Assembly (NCBI GenBank): GCA_035707105.1
Contig: DASSUI010000029.1
Coordinates: 46,154 to 110,153 of the forward strand
DNA length: 64,000 bases
Reading direction: 5' to 3'
Source of the DNA: JACDAN01 sp035707105
GTDB lineage: Bacteria; Actinomycetota; Thermoleophilia; Gaiellales; Gaiellaceae
A program made the translations under genes and the position numbers. The notes beneath the pieces were generated by a model. That model saw only the letters and a list, made by a program, of their open reading frames with translations. It was not told the origin of the DNA and ran no database searches. The first letter of the stretch is position 1. Each line of letters starts with the position of its first letter. Shown in pieces: positions 31,142 to 39,644 of the stretch.

Positions 31142-31260
31142 CCTTCGTCAGTCGGTTTTCCGTCTGCGAAGGTCTCTCCCGCCGCTCTGTGCGGCCGGCG
31201 CCACCGGGCCGGCGAGGCCGAAGATGACGATGACGCCCGTACGGGGATACTCCCCTTGTC
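31142..31260 (-). ncRNA. yybP-ykoY (manganese) riboswitch with translational switch
   Basis: In the RNA the signature AAGGGGAGUA (31257-31248) is followed by a CGUCAUCGUCA stretch, a GC-rich stem, and GAGACCUUCGCA near the 3' end. AAGG (31257-31254) can pair with CCUU (31172-31169) to form aptamer helix P1. Alternatively CCUUCG (31172-31167) can pair with CGAAGG (31147-31142), which includes the AAGGAGG ribosome site of terC. The two pairings exclude each other, so Mn2+ binding should expose the ribosome site. Confidence 0.85.
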
Positions 31261-31296
31261 GGCAGCGATGGTAGCAGGGCCGCTTCCGCCGGCGGT

Positions 31297-31755
31297 CTAG
31301 CGCTCGCCCTCCTCGCCGCCGCCGGGGCCGAATGTCGCCTCGAGCCCGCGGATCAGCTCGTCCTTCTCCTGGCCGGAGAGCGACGCACCGGGGTGCGTCG
31401 GCTTGTACTGCCACGGGGGCATCGATCCCTCGTGAATGGTCTCGATCATCTCGTCGACCTCGGCCTCTCCCGTCGAGAGGTTGAGCTCGGCGCGGCCCTC
31501 CTCGACGTCGTGCTCGACAAGCCACGAGACGGGGGCCACGTTCGAGTACCAGGGCCACTTCGTCTCGTTGCTGTGGCAGTCCATGCACGCATCGGTCATC
31601 AGCTGCTCCGTCCGCGGGCTGTCCCAGGCGATCGGCCGACCGCCGACCGGGTTCGAGTGGTCGCGGCCGTACGGCACGAGCTGGATGGCGCCGAACAGGA
31701 CGAGCAGCCCGAGCGCGCTCCACATGAGGATCCGTCGAAACCGAAACCGCCTCAT
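31297..31755 (-). CDS. haem-binding domain protein (c-type CxxCH, Haem_bd family)
   Basis: The 152-residue protein has a basic N-terminus and one membrane span (residues 8-27), then an extracytoplasmic domain with MTDACMDCHSNETKWPWYSN and VAPVSWLVEHDVEEGR. CxxCH binds haem c covalently, and the WPWYSN and MPPWQY segments define the Haem_bd family (PF14376). Such proteins are membrane-anchored electron carriers or sensors of unknown partners. It starts 7 bases after the stop of the upstream gene on the same strand and precedes the TerC riboswitch. Confidence 0.87.
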   Translation of the reverse strand: MRRFRFRRILMWSALGLLVLFGAIQLVPYGRDHSNPVGGRPIAWDSPRTEQLMTDACMDCHSNETKWPWYSNVAPVSWLVEHDVEEGRAELNLSTGEAEVDEMIETIHEGSMPPWQYKPTHPGASLSGQEKDELIRGLEATFGPGGGEEGER

Positions 31756-31762
31756 CGCGGGC

Positions 31763-32392
31763 CTACAGCCACGAGCCGATCAGCACGAAGAACGGCGACG
31801 GCACGTCCATCCGCGGCTCGACGGTGACCGTTCCGCCGGGAGCCTCCGAACCGATCCTCCCCGCGAGCTCGTTCGCGTCCTCCTCCGTGAGCGCTCCGAC
31901 CGTGAGGTATCGCCAGCGCCGCTCGACCGGCAGTCCCTGGTCGCGCAGCGTGCGCTCCAGCTGCTCGGCCTCTGCGCGGCCCGGCGCGCGGACGTGCACC
32001 TTCCAGTCGTAGTCTCCGCCCGCCTCGACCTCATTGCGTTCCCGCTCCTGGAGCCGCTGCTGTTCCGCCGCGCGCTCGGCCTCGGTACGCGGGAGCGGAA
32101 TGGAGGCGTCCTTCCACTCCTCTTCGACGGGGTGCCAGCGCGTCGTCCGGATCTCGGCGGTCAGCCGATCGGCGTCGGCCAGCCGCCGCACCACCCGCGC
32201 CGCCTCGTCGGCCTCGTCCCTCGTGTTCGTGTAGAGGAAGAGCCTGGATCCGTCGCGCGTGACCACGACGTGGCGTCCGAGACGTTTCCGCGCCTCGTCG
32301 TCGAGATCGAGCGCCCGCAGCCGCTCGCCGAGCGAGAAGCCGTGAGCATCGTCGTCCAGCTCGACCTCGACGCGCCAGTCCTCGCCGGCCAC
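31763..32392 (-). CDS. unknown protein with two related alpha/beta repeats
   Basis: The 209-residue soluble protein shows an internal duplication: residues about 5-90 (DWRVEVELDDDAHGF ... RTTRWHPVEEEW) and 125-200 (DWKVHVRAPGRAEAEQ ... VTVEPRM) each have a strand, helix, strand, helix, strand order with similar spacing. This recalls a ferredoxin-like or ACT-like fold. A charged helical linker joins them. I do not recognise the family. It sits 7 bases before the haem-binding gene and 22 bases after a methyltransferase, in one transcription unit. Confidence 0.65.
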   Translation of the reverse strand: MAGEDWRVEVELDDDAHGFSLGERLRALDLDDEARKRLGRHVVVTRDGSRLFLYTNTRDEADEAARVVRRLADADRLTAEIRTTRWHPVEEEWKDASIPLPRTEAERAAEQQRLQERERNEVEAGGDYDWKVHVRAPGRAEAEQLERTLRDQGLPVERRWRYLTVGALTEEDANELAGRIGSEAPGGTVTVEPRMDVPSPFFVLIGSWL

Positions 32393-32414
32393 GCGGCGAT
32401 GATAGACGGGACGG

Positions 32415-33167
32415 TCATCCGGGCGTGTCGACGCTCGTCTTCTCCCAGACCGAGACGTGCTTCTCGCTCTCGCTCGTGAACGGCTCCCGCTTCCAGCCGC
32501 TCCAGCGGTCCTTCAGCGTCATTCCTGCCAGCTGCGCCATGAGGTCGAGCTCGGCCGGCCACGCGTAGCGGAACGGAATCGAGACCTGCTCGAGGCGCCC
32601 GTCCACCAGCTCGAGGTGATGCGAGACGAGCCCCTGCCTCGCCACGTCGTACTCGTCGATGCCCCAGCTCGCCTCGCCGGCGTGGAAGACGTGGAACCTC
32701 TCCCCTGGCGGAAGCCGGCGGAGTCCGGGAACGCCGACCTCCACGACGAAGCAGCCGCCCGGCTCGAGGTGCGAGGCGACGTTGCGGAAGCAGGCGACCT
32801 GCGCCTCCTGCGTCGTCAGGTTCATGATCGTGTTGAAGACGAGGTAGGCGAGCGTGAAGGCCCCCTCCGCCCGCGCCGAGGCGAAGTCGCCGACGGTGAC
32901 CGGGATCTCCTCGCCGCCCGGCTTCGCGCGGAGCCTCGCGAGCATCGCCTTCGACAGCTCGATCCCGTGTACGGGGACGCCGCGGGCGGCGAGCGGAAGC
33001 GCGATGCGGCCGGTGCCGATCCCGAGCTCGAGCGCGCGGCCGCCGCCGGCGAGCTCGGCGAGGAGGTCGACCGCGGGGTCGACGACGGCCGGGTCGAACA
33101 TGTCGGAAGAGGACTCGTCGTACCGCGCCGCCACCCGCTCGTCGAAATAGCCGTCCTCGGCGTCCAC
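32415..33167 (-). CDS. class I SAM-dependent methyltransferase
   Basis: The 250-residue protein has motif I as ALELGIGTGRIALPLA (about residues 45-60), motif post-I GIELSKAMLARLR, then VGDFASARAEGAFTLAYLVFN and LEPGGCFVVEV. This is the Methyltransf_25 type pattern. The N-terminus YFDERVAARYDESSSDMFDP is typical of actinobacterial small-molecule methyltransferases. The acceptor is unknown. It is first in a run of same-strand genes ending with the haem-binding protein. Confidence 0.88.
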   Translation of the reverse strand: MDAEDGYFDERVAARYDESSSDMFDPAVVDPAVDLLAELAGGGRALELGIGTGRIALPLAARGVPVHGIELSKAMLARLRAKPGGEEIPVTVGDFASARAEGAFTLAYLVFNTIMNLTTQEAQVACFRNVASHLEPGGCFVVEVGVPGLRRLPPGERFHVFHAGEASWGIDEYDVARQGLVSHHLELVDGRLEQVSIPFRYAWPAELDLMAQLAGMTLKDRWSGWKREPFTSESEKHVSVWEKTSVDTPG

Positions 33168-33302
33168 CCGCCGAACCTACCGAAGCTGGAGAGCAACTCC
33201 GCGATCAGCTTCGCCGCGCGCGGCGCCGCATGTCGCTTTGCTCCCTTGGGTTGCTCGGAGCGGCCGTCATCGGCGAGCCGCCCTGATACGCCGCACGGTG
33301 CG

Positions 33303-34001
33303 TCAGGTACTCGCGGAGGTCGGCGGCGGCTTGAGCGCGCTCTGCGCGGTAACCCACAACACCCACCGACCCATGAGGGGCGTCGTGAGGAGCAGCATCA
33401 CGTAGACCTCGGCGGCGGATCCGTCGCCGCGCATGACGTCGAGACCGCCGAAGGCGAGCGACAGCAGCTGGCTGACGAGCGCGACGACGCACCACGAGAC
33501 GACGTTGGCGCCCATCCACCAGGCCCACCGGCTCGTATAGGGCCGGAGCGCGATCGCCTGGGACACGCCGAGGAGAGGGCCGAATGCGAGCGATTGGCTG
33601 ACGGCGAGCAGGTACGCCGCCTGGACGTCCCCGCTGCTCGTGGCTGTCTCGACGACGGGAGGGACGACGACCAGGCCCCAGGCGAGGAGGCCCGGAACGA
33701 TGCAGGTCATGATCCAGTGGCTGCGGGGGATCGAGATGCGTTGCCGAATGACTCGCCACTGCAGCGCGCCGAGAACGAGCGCGTACCCGAACGCGCCGGC
33801 GACCGCGAGCGACAGGGTTCCTACGACGCGTCCCGCGGCCTGCTCGGTGACGTCGAGCGACGTGCCCGCCAAGAGGTAGACGGTCCCGAGGATGATCGTG
33901 AAGGCGAGTGCGTTGTACCGCACCCACTCGCGGAAGAGGCGTGCGTGCCAGCCGAGTGGCTCACTTGCGAACGCGGCCCTTGCCCTCGCCAGGCGGTTCA
34001 T
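33303..34001 (-). CDS. six-span membrane protein of unknown function
   Basis: The 232-residue protein begins MNRLARARAAFASEPLGWHA and has about six hydrophobic segments starting at residues 30, 62, 95, 130, 160 and 200. Between the third and fourth there is a polar loop. It resembles uncharacterised actinobacterial membrane proteins with a GALQWRVIR segment. No catalytic or transport motif is visible. ATG 34001 is chosen because the upstream in-frame sequence is poor. It is divergent from the next gene. The 135 bases after it, before the methyltransferase, hold no gene that I can support. Confidence 0.6.
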   Translation of the reverse strand: MNRLARARAAFASEPLGWHARLFREWVRYNALAFTIILGTVYLLAGTSLDVTEQAAGRVVGTLSLAVAGAFGYALVLGALQWRVIRQRISIPRSHWIMTCIVPGLLAWGLVVVPPVVETATSSGDVQAAYLLAVSQSLAFGPLLGVSQAIALRPYTSRWAWWMGANVVSWCVVALVSQLLSLAFGGLDVMRGDGSAAEVYVMLLLTTPLMGRWVLWVTAQSALKPPPTSAST

Positions 34002-34099
34002 GGACAGGTCGAGGTTATTGGTGAGCCGCAGGCGAATCGGCGCAGCTCCCGAGCTCGATCGGCGCAACGTACGGACCCCTCCAACGGTTCGGGATCAGC

Positions 34100-34123
34100 G
34101 CCCGGCGCCGTCGGGCGCCGGGC
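34100..34123. other. GC-rich hairpin in the 34.0-34.16 kb divergent gap
   Basis: GCCCGGCGCC (34100-34109) pairs perfectly with GGCGCCGGGC (34114-34123) around GTCG. It lies 40 bases before the start at 34164 in the 162-base gap between divergent genes. It could be an operator or a leader hairpin; no promoter boxes were clear. Confidence 0.4.
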
Positions 34124-34163
34124 GGGCCGGCGCTCGTCGGCCACACGATTATCGTCTCGACCG

Positions 34164-35075
34164 ATGTCCGTCGACCTGCAGGCGGCGCGCGACTTCATGG
34201 CGACACACGCCCGCCTGCTCGACCGCCGTCGCTTCGAGCTGCTGAACGGCGACGCCGACCCCTCCGGCGCGCTGGCGGCGCTCGAGGCCTACCGAAATCG
34301 GGACGGCGGGTACGGCTGGGGGCTCGAGCCCGACCTGCGCTCTCCCGAGAGTCAGCCGGGAGCCGCCCACCACGCCTTCGAGGTGTTCGAGGAGATCGCG
34401 CCGGTCCCCGCGTCGCAGGCCGCCGCGCTCTGCGACTGGCTCGACACCGTCACGCTGCCCGACGGCGGGCTGCCGATGGCGCTGCCGACGGCCGTCACGG
34501 CCGGCTCGGCTGCGTGGTGGGCGGATGCCGACCCGTCCGTGCCGTCGCTGCAGATCACGACGATCGCGGCGGCGACGGCACACCGCGTGGCCGTTCACGA
34601 CCCGGACGTCGCCCGGCATCCATGGCTGGAGCGGGCCACGCGCTACTGCCTGGACGCGATCGCGGCGATGGACGAGGCGCCGTCGCCGTACGTCCTCGCG
34701 TTCTCGCTGCGCTTCCTGGACGTCGTCCACGACAGCCGGCCGGAGGCGCCCGAGTTCCTCCGGAAGCTCGGGTCGCACGTCCCCGCCGATGGGCTGATCC
34801 CGGTGACGGGCGGCGCCGAGGGCGAGACGCTGCGCCCGCTCGACGTCGCGCCGTACCCGGACCGGCCGGTGCGGGAGCTCTTCCCGGACGACGCGGTCGC
34901 CGCCGACCTCGAGCGCCTGGCCGGCCTGCAGCAGGACGACGGTGGCTGGATCGTGGACTTCCGCAGCGCCTCGCCGCGAGGGGCTCTCGACTGGCGCGGC
35001 TACGCGACCGTCCGCGCGCTCGACGTCCTCCGTCGCAACGACGCTCTGAAGATCGAGTCGCGCGCGCATCCGTAG
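34164..35075 (+). CDS. prenyltransferase/squalene-oxidase-like alpha-toroid protein
   Basis: The 303-residue protein begins MSVDLQAARDFMATHARLLD and contains repeats of the type GALAALEAYRNRDGGYGWGLE and GLQQDDGGWIVDFRSAS. QxxDGGW/GYGW-like repeats are typical of the alpha/alpha toroid shared by squalene cyclases, prenyltransferase beta subunits and related non-catalytic proteins. The DxDD cyclase motif is not present, so it is unlikely to be a terpene cyclase. Similar stand-alone proteins are common in actinobacteria and uncharacterised. Function unknown. The following 171 bases up to the MmpL gene hold no feature I can support other than its ribosome site. Confidence 0.7.
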   Translation: MSVDLQAARDFMATHARLLDRRRFELLNGDADPSGALAALEAYRNRDGGYGWGLEPDLRSPESQPGAAHHAFEVFEEIAPVPASQAAALCDWLDTVTLPDGGLPMALPTAVTAGSAAWWADADPSVPSLQITTIAAATAHRVAVHDPDVARHPWLERATRYCLDAIAAMDEAPSPYVLAFSLRFLDVVHDSRPEAPEFLRKLGSHVPADGLIPVTGGAEGETLRPLDVAPYPDRPVRELFPDDAVAADLERLAGLQQDDGGWIVDFRSASPRGALDWRGYATVRALDVLRRNDALKIESRAHP

Positions 35076-35246
35076 TCGGCCGCACGCGAATCGGCACGGC
35101 TCCCGATGGCAGCGCGTCCCGGAGGTGCGACGCTCTCGGTTGGGCGCGAAACGCCGCGCGTTCGTGCGCCCCTCGCCTTCCGCGAGCCGCGACCGTGCGG
35201 GCGACGTTTCCGCGGGCCGATTTGATCGAGCGGGAGGAGGATCACG

Positions 35247-37628
35247 ATGAAGCTTCTCGAGCGGCCCCCTACCGTCGCCAAACCGAAAACCACCGAACCG
35301 GACACGAGACGCGGGATTCCGCCTCCGCCCGCACGACGCTCCTGGACCATGCGCTGGGGGACCTGGGTCGCGCGGCGACGGTGGTGGCTGCTGTCCGTCT
35401 GGGCCGTCCTGCTGGTCGCGGCGGCGGCGTCCTATCCATTCCTGATGTCCGCGCTCGTCGCGTCCGACTACAGCGTCACGGGCTCCGACTCGGCCAGGGT
35501 CGCCGAGCTCATCGAGACGGATTTCTCCGCCGCCGGAGCCGAGCAGGACGTCATCGTCTTCGACTCCGACACGCTGACGATTCGCGACCCGGCATACGTC
35601 GCGGCCGTCGACCGGGTGCTGGCGAGCGTACGGGGTGAGCCGGGAGTCGCCGCCGTGCTCGGTCCCACCGACCCCGGCGCACAGGGACAGATCTCGGAGG
35701 ACGGCCATGCAGCGCTTGCCTCGCTGGGCCTGAACGGGAACGACCGCGAGCGCGGTGACCGGGCCGCCGACCTCCAAGATCGGATCGCAACGGCCGCGGG
35801 CACGGGTCCCGTCGAGGCGTACCTGACGGGGTACTCGCCGTCGGCGAACGACCTGACCGAGGTGGAGAACCAGGACGTCGAGCGGGCCGAGTCGATCGGC
35901 ATCCCCGTCGCGTTCGTGGTCCTGCTCGTCGCGCTCGGAACCGTCGTCTCGGCGTTCATCCCGCTGTTCATGGCGGTCGCCGGGCTGATGGCCACCCTCG
36001 GTGTCCTGGCGGCGTTCGCCGTTGTGCGGGAGTTCGACGCGTTCCTGCTCTCGATCATCACGATGATCGGCGTCGGCATCGGGATCGACTACTCGCTCTT
36101 CGTCCTGAGCCGGTTCCGGGAAGAACTCGTCCGCGCGCGGCAGGAAGGGAAGCCCGCAGTCCCGACCGCCGTGGGCGTCGCGATGTCGACGAGCGGACGG
36201 ACGATCGCGTTCTCGGGGACGATCGTGATGATCTCGCTGCTCTCGCTGTTCGTGGTGGACTCGCCGATGTTCCGCCAGATCGCGCTGGGCGCCGTCCTCG
36301 TCGTGGCCTGCACGATGGTCGCGGCCTGGACGCTCCTGCCCGCGCTGCTCGCTGCGCTCGGCGACCGCGTCAACCGGTGGGGGCTGCCGAAGCGCTGGCG
36401 GCCGGCGGAGACCTACGAGGGCGGGGCCGAGAATTCCGGCTGGGCCAGGTGGGCTCGAACCGTGCTCGCCCATCCGTGGCTGGCCGTGCCGGCCGCGGCG
36501 CTCCTCCTCCTCTTCGCCCTGCCGACCTTCAACCTCAAGCTCGGCATCGATCTGGGCCTTTCGGCCCTGGAGGAAACGCCTTCCGGGAAGGCTCAGCTGA
36601 TCCTCAACGAGTCGTTCAGCGCCGGTGCCATGTCCCCGATCCAGATCCTGGCGTCCCACCAGGGCTCCGGGTCGCTGAACGCGAACGATCTGAAGACGAT
36701 CGACGAGTTCACGACCACCGTGGCCAAGGATCCGAGGGTCGCAGGCGCGTACTCCGTGGCGACCCTGCTGAGGGAGACCACGGGCGAGGTTTCGCCGCAG
36801 GCGCTCGCGCTGGTGCAGCAAGACCCGGCCGCGAAGACGCTCCTCGACCAGACGGTCAACACGGCCGACGGCTCGAACCGGACCATCATCACCGCCGTTC
36901 CCGTGGCTGCGATCGATTCGACGGAGACATCCGACCTGGTCCGCGACCTCCGCGACGAGACGATCCCGTCGCACACTGCGTCCGGCGGGCCGGAGATGCT
37001 GGTGGGCGGGGCGACCGCGCAGTACAACGACCTGTCCGACGAGACCCTCAGCAAGCTCCCGGTCGTGATGGCGATCGTGCTGACGCTGTCGTTCCTCTAC
37101 CTGACGCTGATCTTCCGCGCGCTGCTGATTCCGCTCAAGGCCGTGCTGATGAACCTGGTCGCGACCGGCGCCGCATTCGGACTGACGGCCTGGGTGTTCC
37201 AGGAGGGACACGGCGAGGACGTGTTCGGCTTCACGAGCCCGGGCTTCGTGCAGGTCTACCTGCCGATCATGGTGTTCGCGCTGCTCTTCGGCCTCTCGAT
37301 GGACTACGAGGTGTTCCTGATCGGCCGCATGCGTGAGCAGTGGCTGAAGACCCACGACAACGAGGAGGCGGTGGCGACCGGGCTTGCGCACACGGCACGG
37401 CCGATCGCCGCGGCGGCCCTGATCATGACGGCCGTCTTCGGCTGCTTCCTCGTCGCCGACGTGCTGGAGCTCAAGGAGTTCGGCTTCGCACTCGCGGTCG
37501 CGGTGATCCTGGACGCGACGCTCGTCCGGCTGTTGCTCGTCCCTGCCTTCATGAAGGTGGCAGGGGACGCGAACTGGTGGCTGCCGCGATTCCTCGACCG
37601 GATCCTGCCGAGGATTAGCGTCGACTGA
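35247..37628 (+). CDS. MmpL-family RND transporter
   Basis: The 793-residue protein has one span near residue 55, a soluble domain to about 210, five spans (215-375), a span near 415, a second soluble domain and five C-terminal spans. GVGIGIDYSLFVLSRFREE and FGLSMDYEVFLIGRMREQW are the paired Asp-Tyr proton-relay segments of MmpL/HpnN-type transporters. They export lipids, pigments or drugs across the membrane using the proton gradient. It starts at ATG 35247 behind GGGAGGAGG. There is no adjacent regulator. It converges with the LLM gene. Confidence 0.9.
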   Translation: MKLLERPPTVAKPKTTEPDTRRGIPPPPARRSWTMRWGTWVARRRWWLLSVWAVLLVAAAASYPFLMSALVASDYSVTGSDSARVAELIETDFSAAGAEQDVIVFDSDTLTIRDPAYVAAVDRVLASVRGEPGVAAVLGPTDPGAQGQISEDGHAALASLGLNGNDRERGDRAADLQDRIATAAGTGPVEAYLTGYSPSANDLTEVENQDVERAESIGIPVAFVVLLVALGTVVSAFIPLFMAVAGLMATLGVLAAFAVVREFDAFLLSIITMIGVGIGIDYSLFVLSRFREELVRARQEGKPAVPTAVGVAMSTSGRTIAFSGTIVMISLLSLFVVDSPMFRQIALGAVLVVACTMVAAWTLLPALLAALGDRVNRWGLPKRWRPAETYEGGAENSGWARWARTVLAHPWLAVPAAALLLLFALPTFNLKLGIDLGLSALEETPSGKAQLILNESFSAGAMSPIQILASHQGSGSLNANDLKTIDEFTTTVAKDPRVAGAYSVATLLRETTGEVSPQALALVQQDPAAKTLLDQTVNTADGSNRTIITAVPVAAIDSTETSDLVRDLRDETIPSHTASGGPEMLVGGATAQYNDLSDETLSKLPVVMAIVLTLSFLYLTLIFRALLIPLKAVLMNLVATGAAFGLTAWVFQEGHGEDVFGFTSPGFVQVYLPIMVFALLFGLSMDYEVFLIGRMREQWLKTHDNEEAVATGLAHTARPIAAAALIMTAVFGCFLVADVLELKEFGFALAVAVILDATLVRLLLVPAFMKVAGDANWWLPRFLDRILPRISVD

Positions 37629-37630
37629 GG

Positions 37631-38617
37631 TCATGCGCCGGGCGCTCGCCCGCGTTCACGCGTCGGCGAGCGCCCGGAGCGCCTCGGGTTGCCGGCGCAG
37701 ATGAGCGTCGTCACGCCGGCCGCCCTGAACGCCTCGACACGGTCCGCGATCCGCTCCTTCGGCCCGACGAGGGCCGCCTCGTCGACGAACGCGTCGGGGA
37801 CGAGCGCGGCGGCGTCGCGCGGCCGGCCCTCGAGGTAGAGCGACTGGATCTCATCCGCCTCCCGCTCGTAGCCGTAACGGCGGAAGAGGTCGTTGTAGAA
37901 GTTCGAGCCGCGCGAGCCCATTCCGCCGATGTAGAGCGCAAAGTACGGCTTGAGGGCGTCGCGCCCGGCCTGGACGTCGTCGACCAGCGCAACCTGGACG
38001 CACGCGGCGATGTCGAACCGCTCGCGGGCGAACGGCGCCGGGAAGATCGAGGGCGCCTTCTCGGGGATGAAGAAGAGCGGGATCCAGCCGTCGGCGATCT
38101 CGGCGGCGAGCTCGGCGCTCCGGGGCGAGATCGAGGCGAGGTAGATCGGGATCTCGGCTCGGAACGGCCGCGCCATCAGCTTCAGCGGCTTCGGGTGACC
38201 CAGCCGGTAATGCTCACCCTCGAAGGCGAGCGGCTCGCGCCTCAGCACGGCTCGCACGATCTCCACGTACTCGCGTGTCCTCGAAAGCGGCTTCCTCCAG
38301 GTGTCGCCGTGCCAGCCCTCCGCGACCTGAGGTCCCGACGTCCCGAGGCCGAGCAGGAAGCGCCCGCCGGACATGAGGTCGAGCGTCATCGCCGTCATCG
38401 CCGGTGAGCGCGCAGGGATCTGTATGACTGCCGAGCCGACCTTGATCCGTTCCGTCGTCGCCGCCAGCCAGGCGAGGACGGTGACGCAGTCGGTTCCCCA
38501 CGCCTCCGCGGCCCACGCGGAGTCGAAGGCGAGCCGCTCGGCTTCCCGCGCGAGCTCGACGAGCTCCCTCGGATTCGTCCCCGGCGTTGCGTAGCCCATG
38601 TAGAAGCCGAGGCGCAT
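37631..38617 (-). CDS. LLM-class F420/flavin-dependent oxidoreductase, frameshifted C-terminus
   Basis: The 328-residue product begins MRLGFYMGYATPGTNPRELV and has the luciferase-like monooxygenase segments AEAWGTDCVTVLAWLAATTERIKVGS (two pieces: AEAWGTDCVTVLAWLAATTE and RIKVGS), SGGRFLLGLGTSGPQVAEGW and IYLASISPRSAELAAEIADGW. Such enzymes use F420 or FMN. The end reads LICAGNPRRSGRSPTRERGRAPGA. Adding one G in CCCGAG near 37684-37690 would give GNPEALRALADA and a stop at 37656-37658, the normal family ending. So one base was lost, by mutation or sequencing error. It is last of three same-strand genes spaced 12 bases apart. Confidence 0.85.
   Translation of the reverse strand: MRLGFYMGYATPGTNPRELVELAREAERLAFDSAWAAEAWGTDCVTVLAWLAATTERIKVGSAVIQIPARSPAMTAMTLDLMSGGRFLLGLGTSGPQVAEGWHGDTWRKPLSRTREYVEIVRAVLRREPLAFEGEHYRLGHPKPLKLMARPFRAEIPIYLASISPRSAELAAEIADGWIPLFFIPEKAPSIFPAPFARERFDIAACVQVALVDDVQAGRDALKPYFALYIGGMGSRGSNFYNDLFRRYGYEREADEIQSLYLEGRPRDAAALVPDAFVDEAALVGPKERIADRVEAFRAAGVTTLICAGNPRRSGRSPTRERGRAPGA
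37640..37675. terminator. bidirectional hairpin terminator, overrun by the LLM frame
   Basis: GGGCGCTCGCC (37640-37650) pairs perfectly with GGCGAGCGCCC (37665-37675) around a 14-base loop. It lies just after the MmpL stop. The LLM reading frame as sequenced runs through it, which is abnormal and supports a frameshift there. Confidence 0.7.
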
Positions 38618-38629
38618 CGAACTGCCCGG

Positions 38630-39064
38630 TCAACCGCCCGACCGGCGCGCCGTCAGCGCGGCTCGCAGGCGAGCCGTCTCGTTGTGGGCAATCGCGGTGA
38701 TGCGCAGGCCGTCGCCGAGATCGGCGAGCGTGTATGCGGCGTCGAAGTCGTAGATTCGCGCGCCGGCCCGGTCCGTCAGCGCCCAGCGGACGACGACCTG
38801 GGCCAGCCGCGGCGTCAGCTCGGTCGTGCGCCGCTCGAGGATCTCGGCCGCCGCGACGCCGATCGTCCGGTAGGCGGCGACGAGCCGCTCGAGCTCCGGC
38901 AACCACGCCTCTCGCCTGGGCACGATCGTCACGCCGGCCTCGTCCGCGCCGCTCGTGATCTGCCAGGGGTACGCGAACATGTCTGCGACTGCCTCGACGT
39001 CGAACGCGGCGAACGCGCGTCCGTAGGCATCGAGGAAATCGTCCGTGGCCGGCCCGCGATCCAC
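38630..39064 (-). CDS. SnoaL/NTF2-like protein
   Basis: The 144-residue protein begins at GTG 39064 and contains FLDAYGRAFAAFDVEAVADMFAYPWQI (two pieces: FLDAYGRAFAAFDVEAVADM and FAYPWQI), the helix that opens NTF2-like cone domains, and ends with strands RIYDFDAAYTLADLGDGLRI. This fold hosts small enzymes and ligand-binding proteins. No catalytic pair can be assigned. It lies between DUF1697 and the LLM oxidoreductase with 12-base gaps on both sides, so a shared operon is likely. Confidence 0.72.
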   Translation of the reverse strand: MDRGPATDDFLDAYGRAFAAFDVEAVADMFAYPWQITSGADEAGVTIVPRREAWLPELERLVAAYRTIGVAAAEILERRTTELTPRLAQVVVRWALTDRAGARIYDFDAAYTLADLGDGLRITAIAHNETARLRAALTARRSGG

Positions 39065-39076
39065 GCCGCCGGCGGC

Positions 39077-39610
39077 CTACGCCGTCATCTCCGCCAGCGC
39101 GACGACAGTCCGCCAGTTGCGCACGGTGACGACCGTCGGCAGACGCTGCTTCGTCAGCGCCTGCATCAGCTTCGAGCGGCCTTGGCCGTTGGGGAGGCTG
39201 ATGAAGAGCTCCCTTCGTCGCTGCGTCAGCTCGTCCGGCGCGTAGTCGCCGAGATCGCCGAGCCCGAACCGCGAGAGCGCGACAGCCTCTCCCAGGAACG
39301 CCACGACGACACGGGTGGGATCGTCGACCGGATACGGATTGGCGGAGACGACCCCGGCGAGCTCGCGACCCGTGCGAACGAGCACCGGGACCTCGAGTCC
39401 CGTCTGCCCTGCAATCGCGGCCTCGAGCGCCGGGGCGAGGTTGCGCCGGCCGCCCTTCGCAGGCGTGAAGACGACATTGCCGCTCTGGAGGTACGTCTCG
39501 ACCTCGCGGTGGCCGAGCGACTCCACGATCTCGCGGAGCATGGGCATCGAGATCCGTTTGCCCGACCCGATGTTGACCCCGCGGAGGAAAGCGGCGACGC
39601 GCACGGGCAT
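39077..39610 (-). CDS. DUF1697 family protein
   Basis: The 177-residue protein begins MPVRVAAFLRGVNIGSGKRI, continues with MPMLREIVESLGHREVETYLQSGNVVF and ends with LTKQRLPTVVTVRNWRTVVALAEM, the complete signature of DUF1697. The family is widespread in bacteria, cytoplasmic and uncharacterised. It is the first gene of a three-gene unit with the SnoaL-like and LLM genes, and is divergent from the TfoX-domain gene with only 34 bases between starts. Confidence 0.9.
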   Translation of the reverse strand: MPVRVAAFLRGVNIGSGKRISMPMLREIVESLGHREVETYLQSGNVVFTPAKGGRRNLAPALEAAIAGQTGLEVPVLVRTGRELAGVVSANPYPVDDPTRVVVAFLGEAVALSRFGLGDLGDYAPDELTQRRRELFISLPNGQGRSKLMQALTKQRLPTVVTVRNWRTVVALAEMTA

Positions 39611-39644
39611 AGTCTGGCGTTTCGCGTGCCGTACGATCGGCGCC

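Noticed and set aside
34149..37634. 1161-codon open frame on the minus strand opposite the MmpL gene and the toroid gene
   Set aside because: Its translation is Arg/Asp/Glu/His-rich low-complexity sequence, typical of antisense frames in high-GC DNA, and it lies over two well-supported genes.
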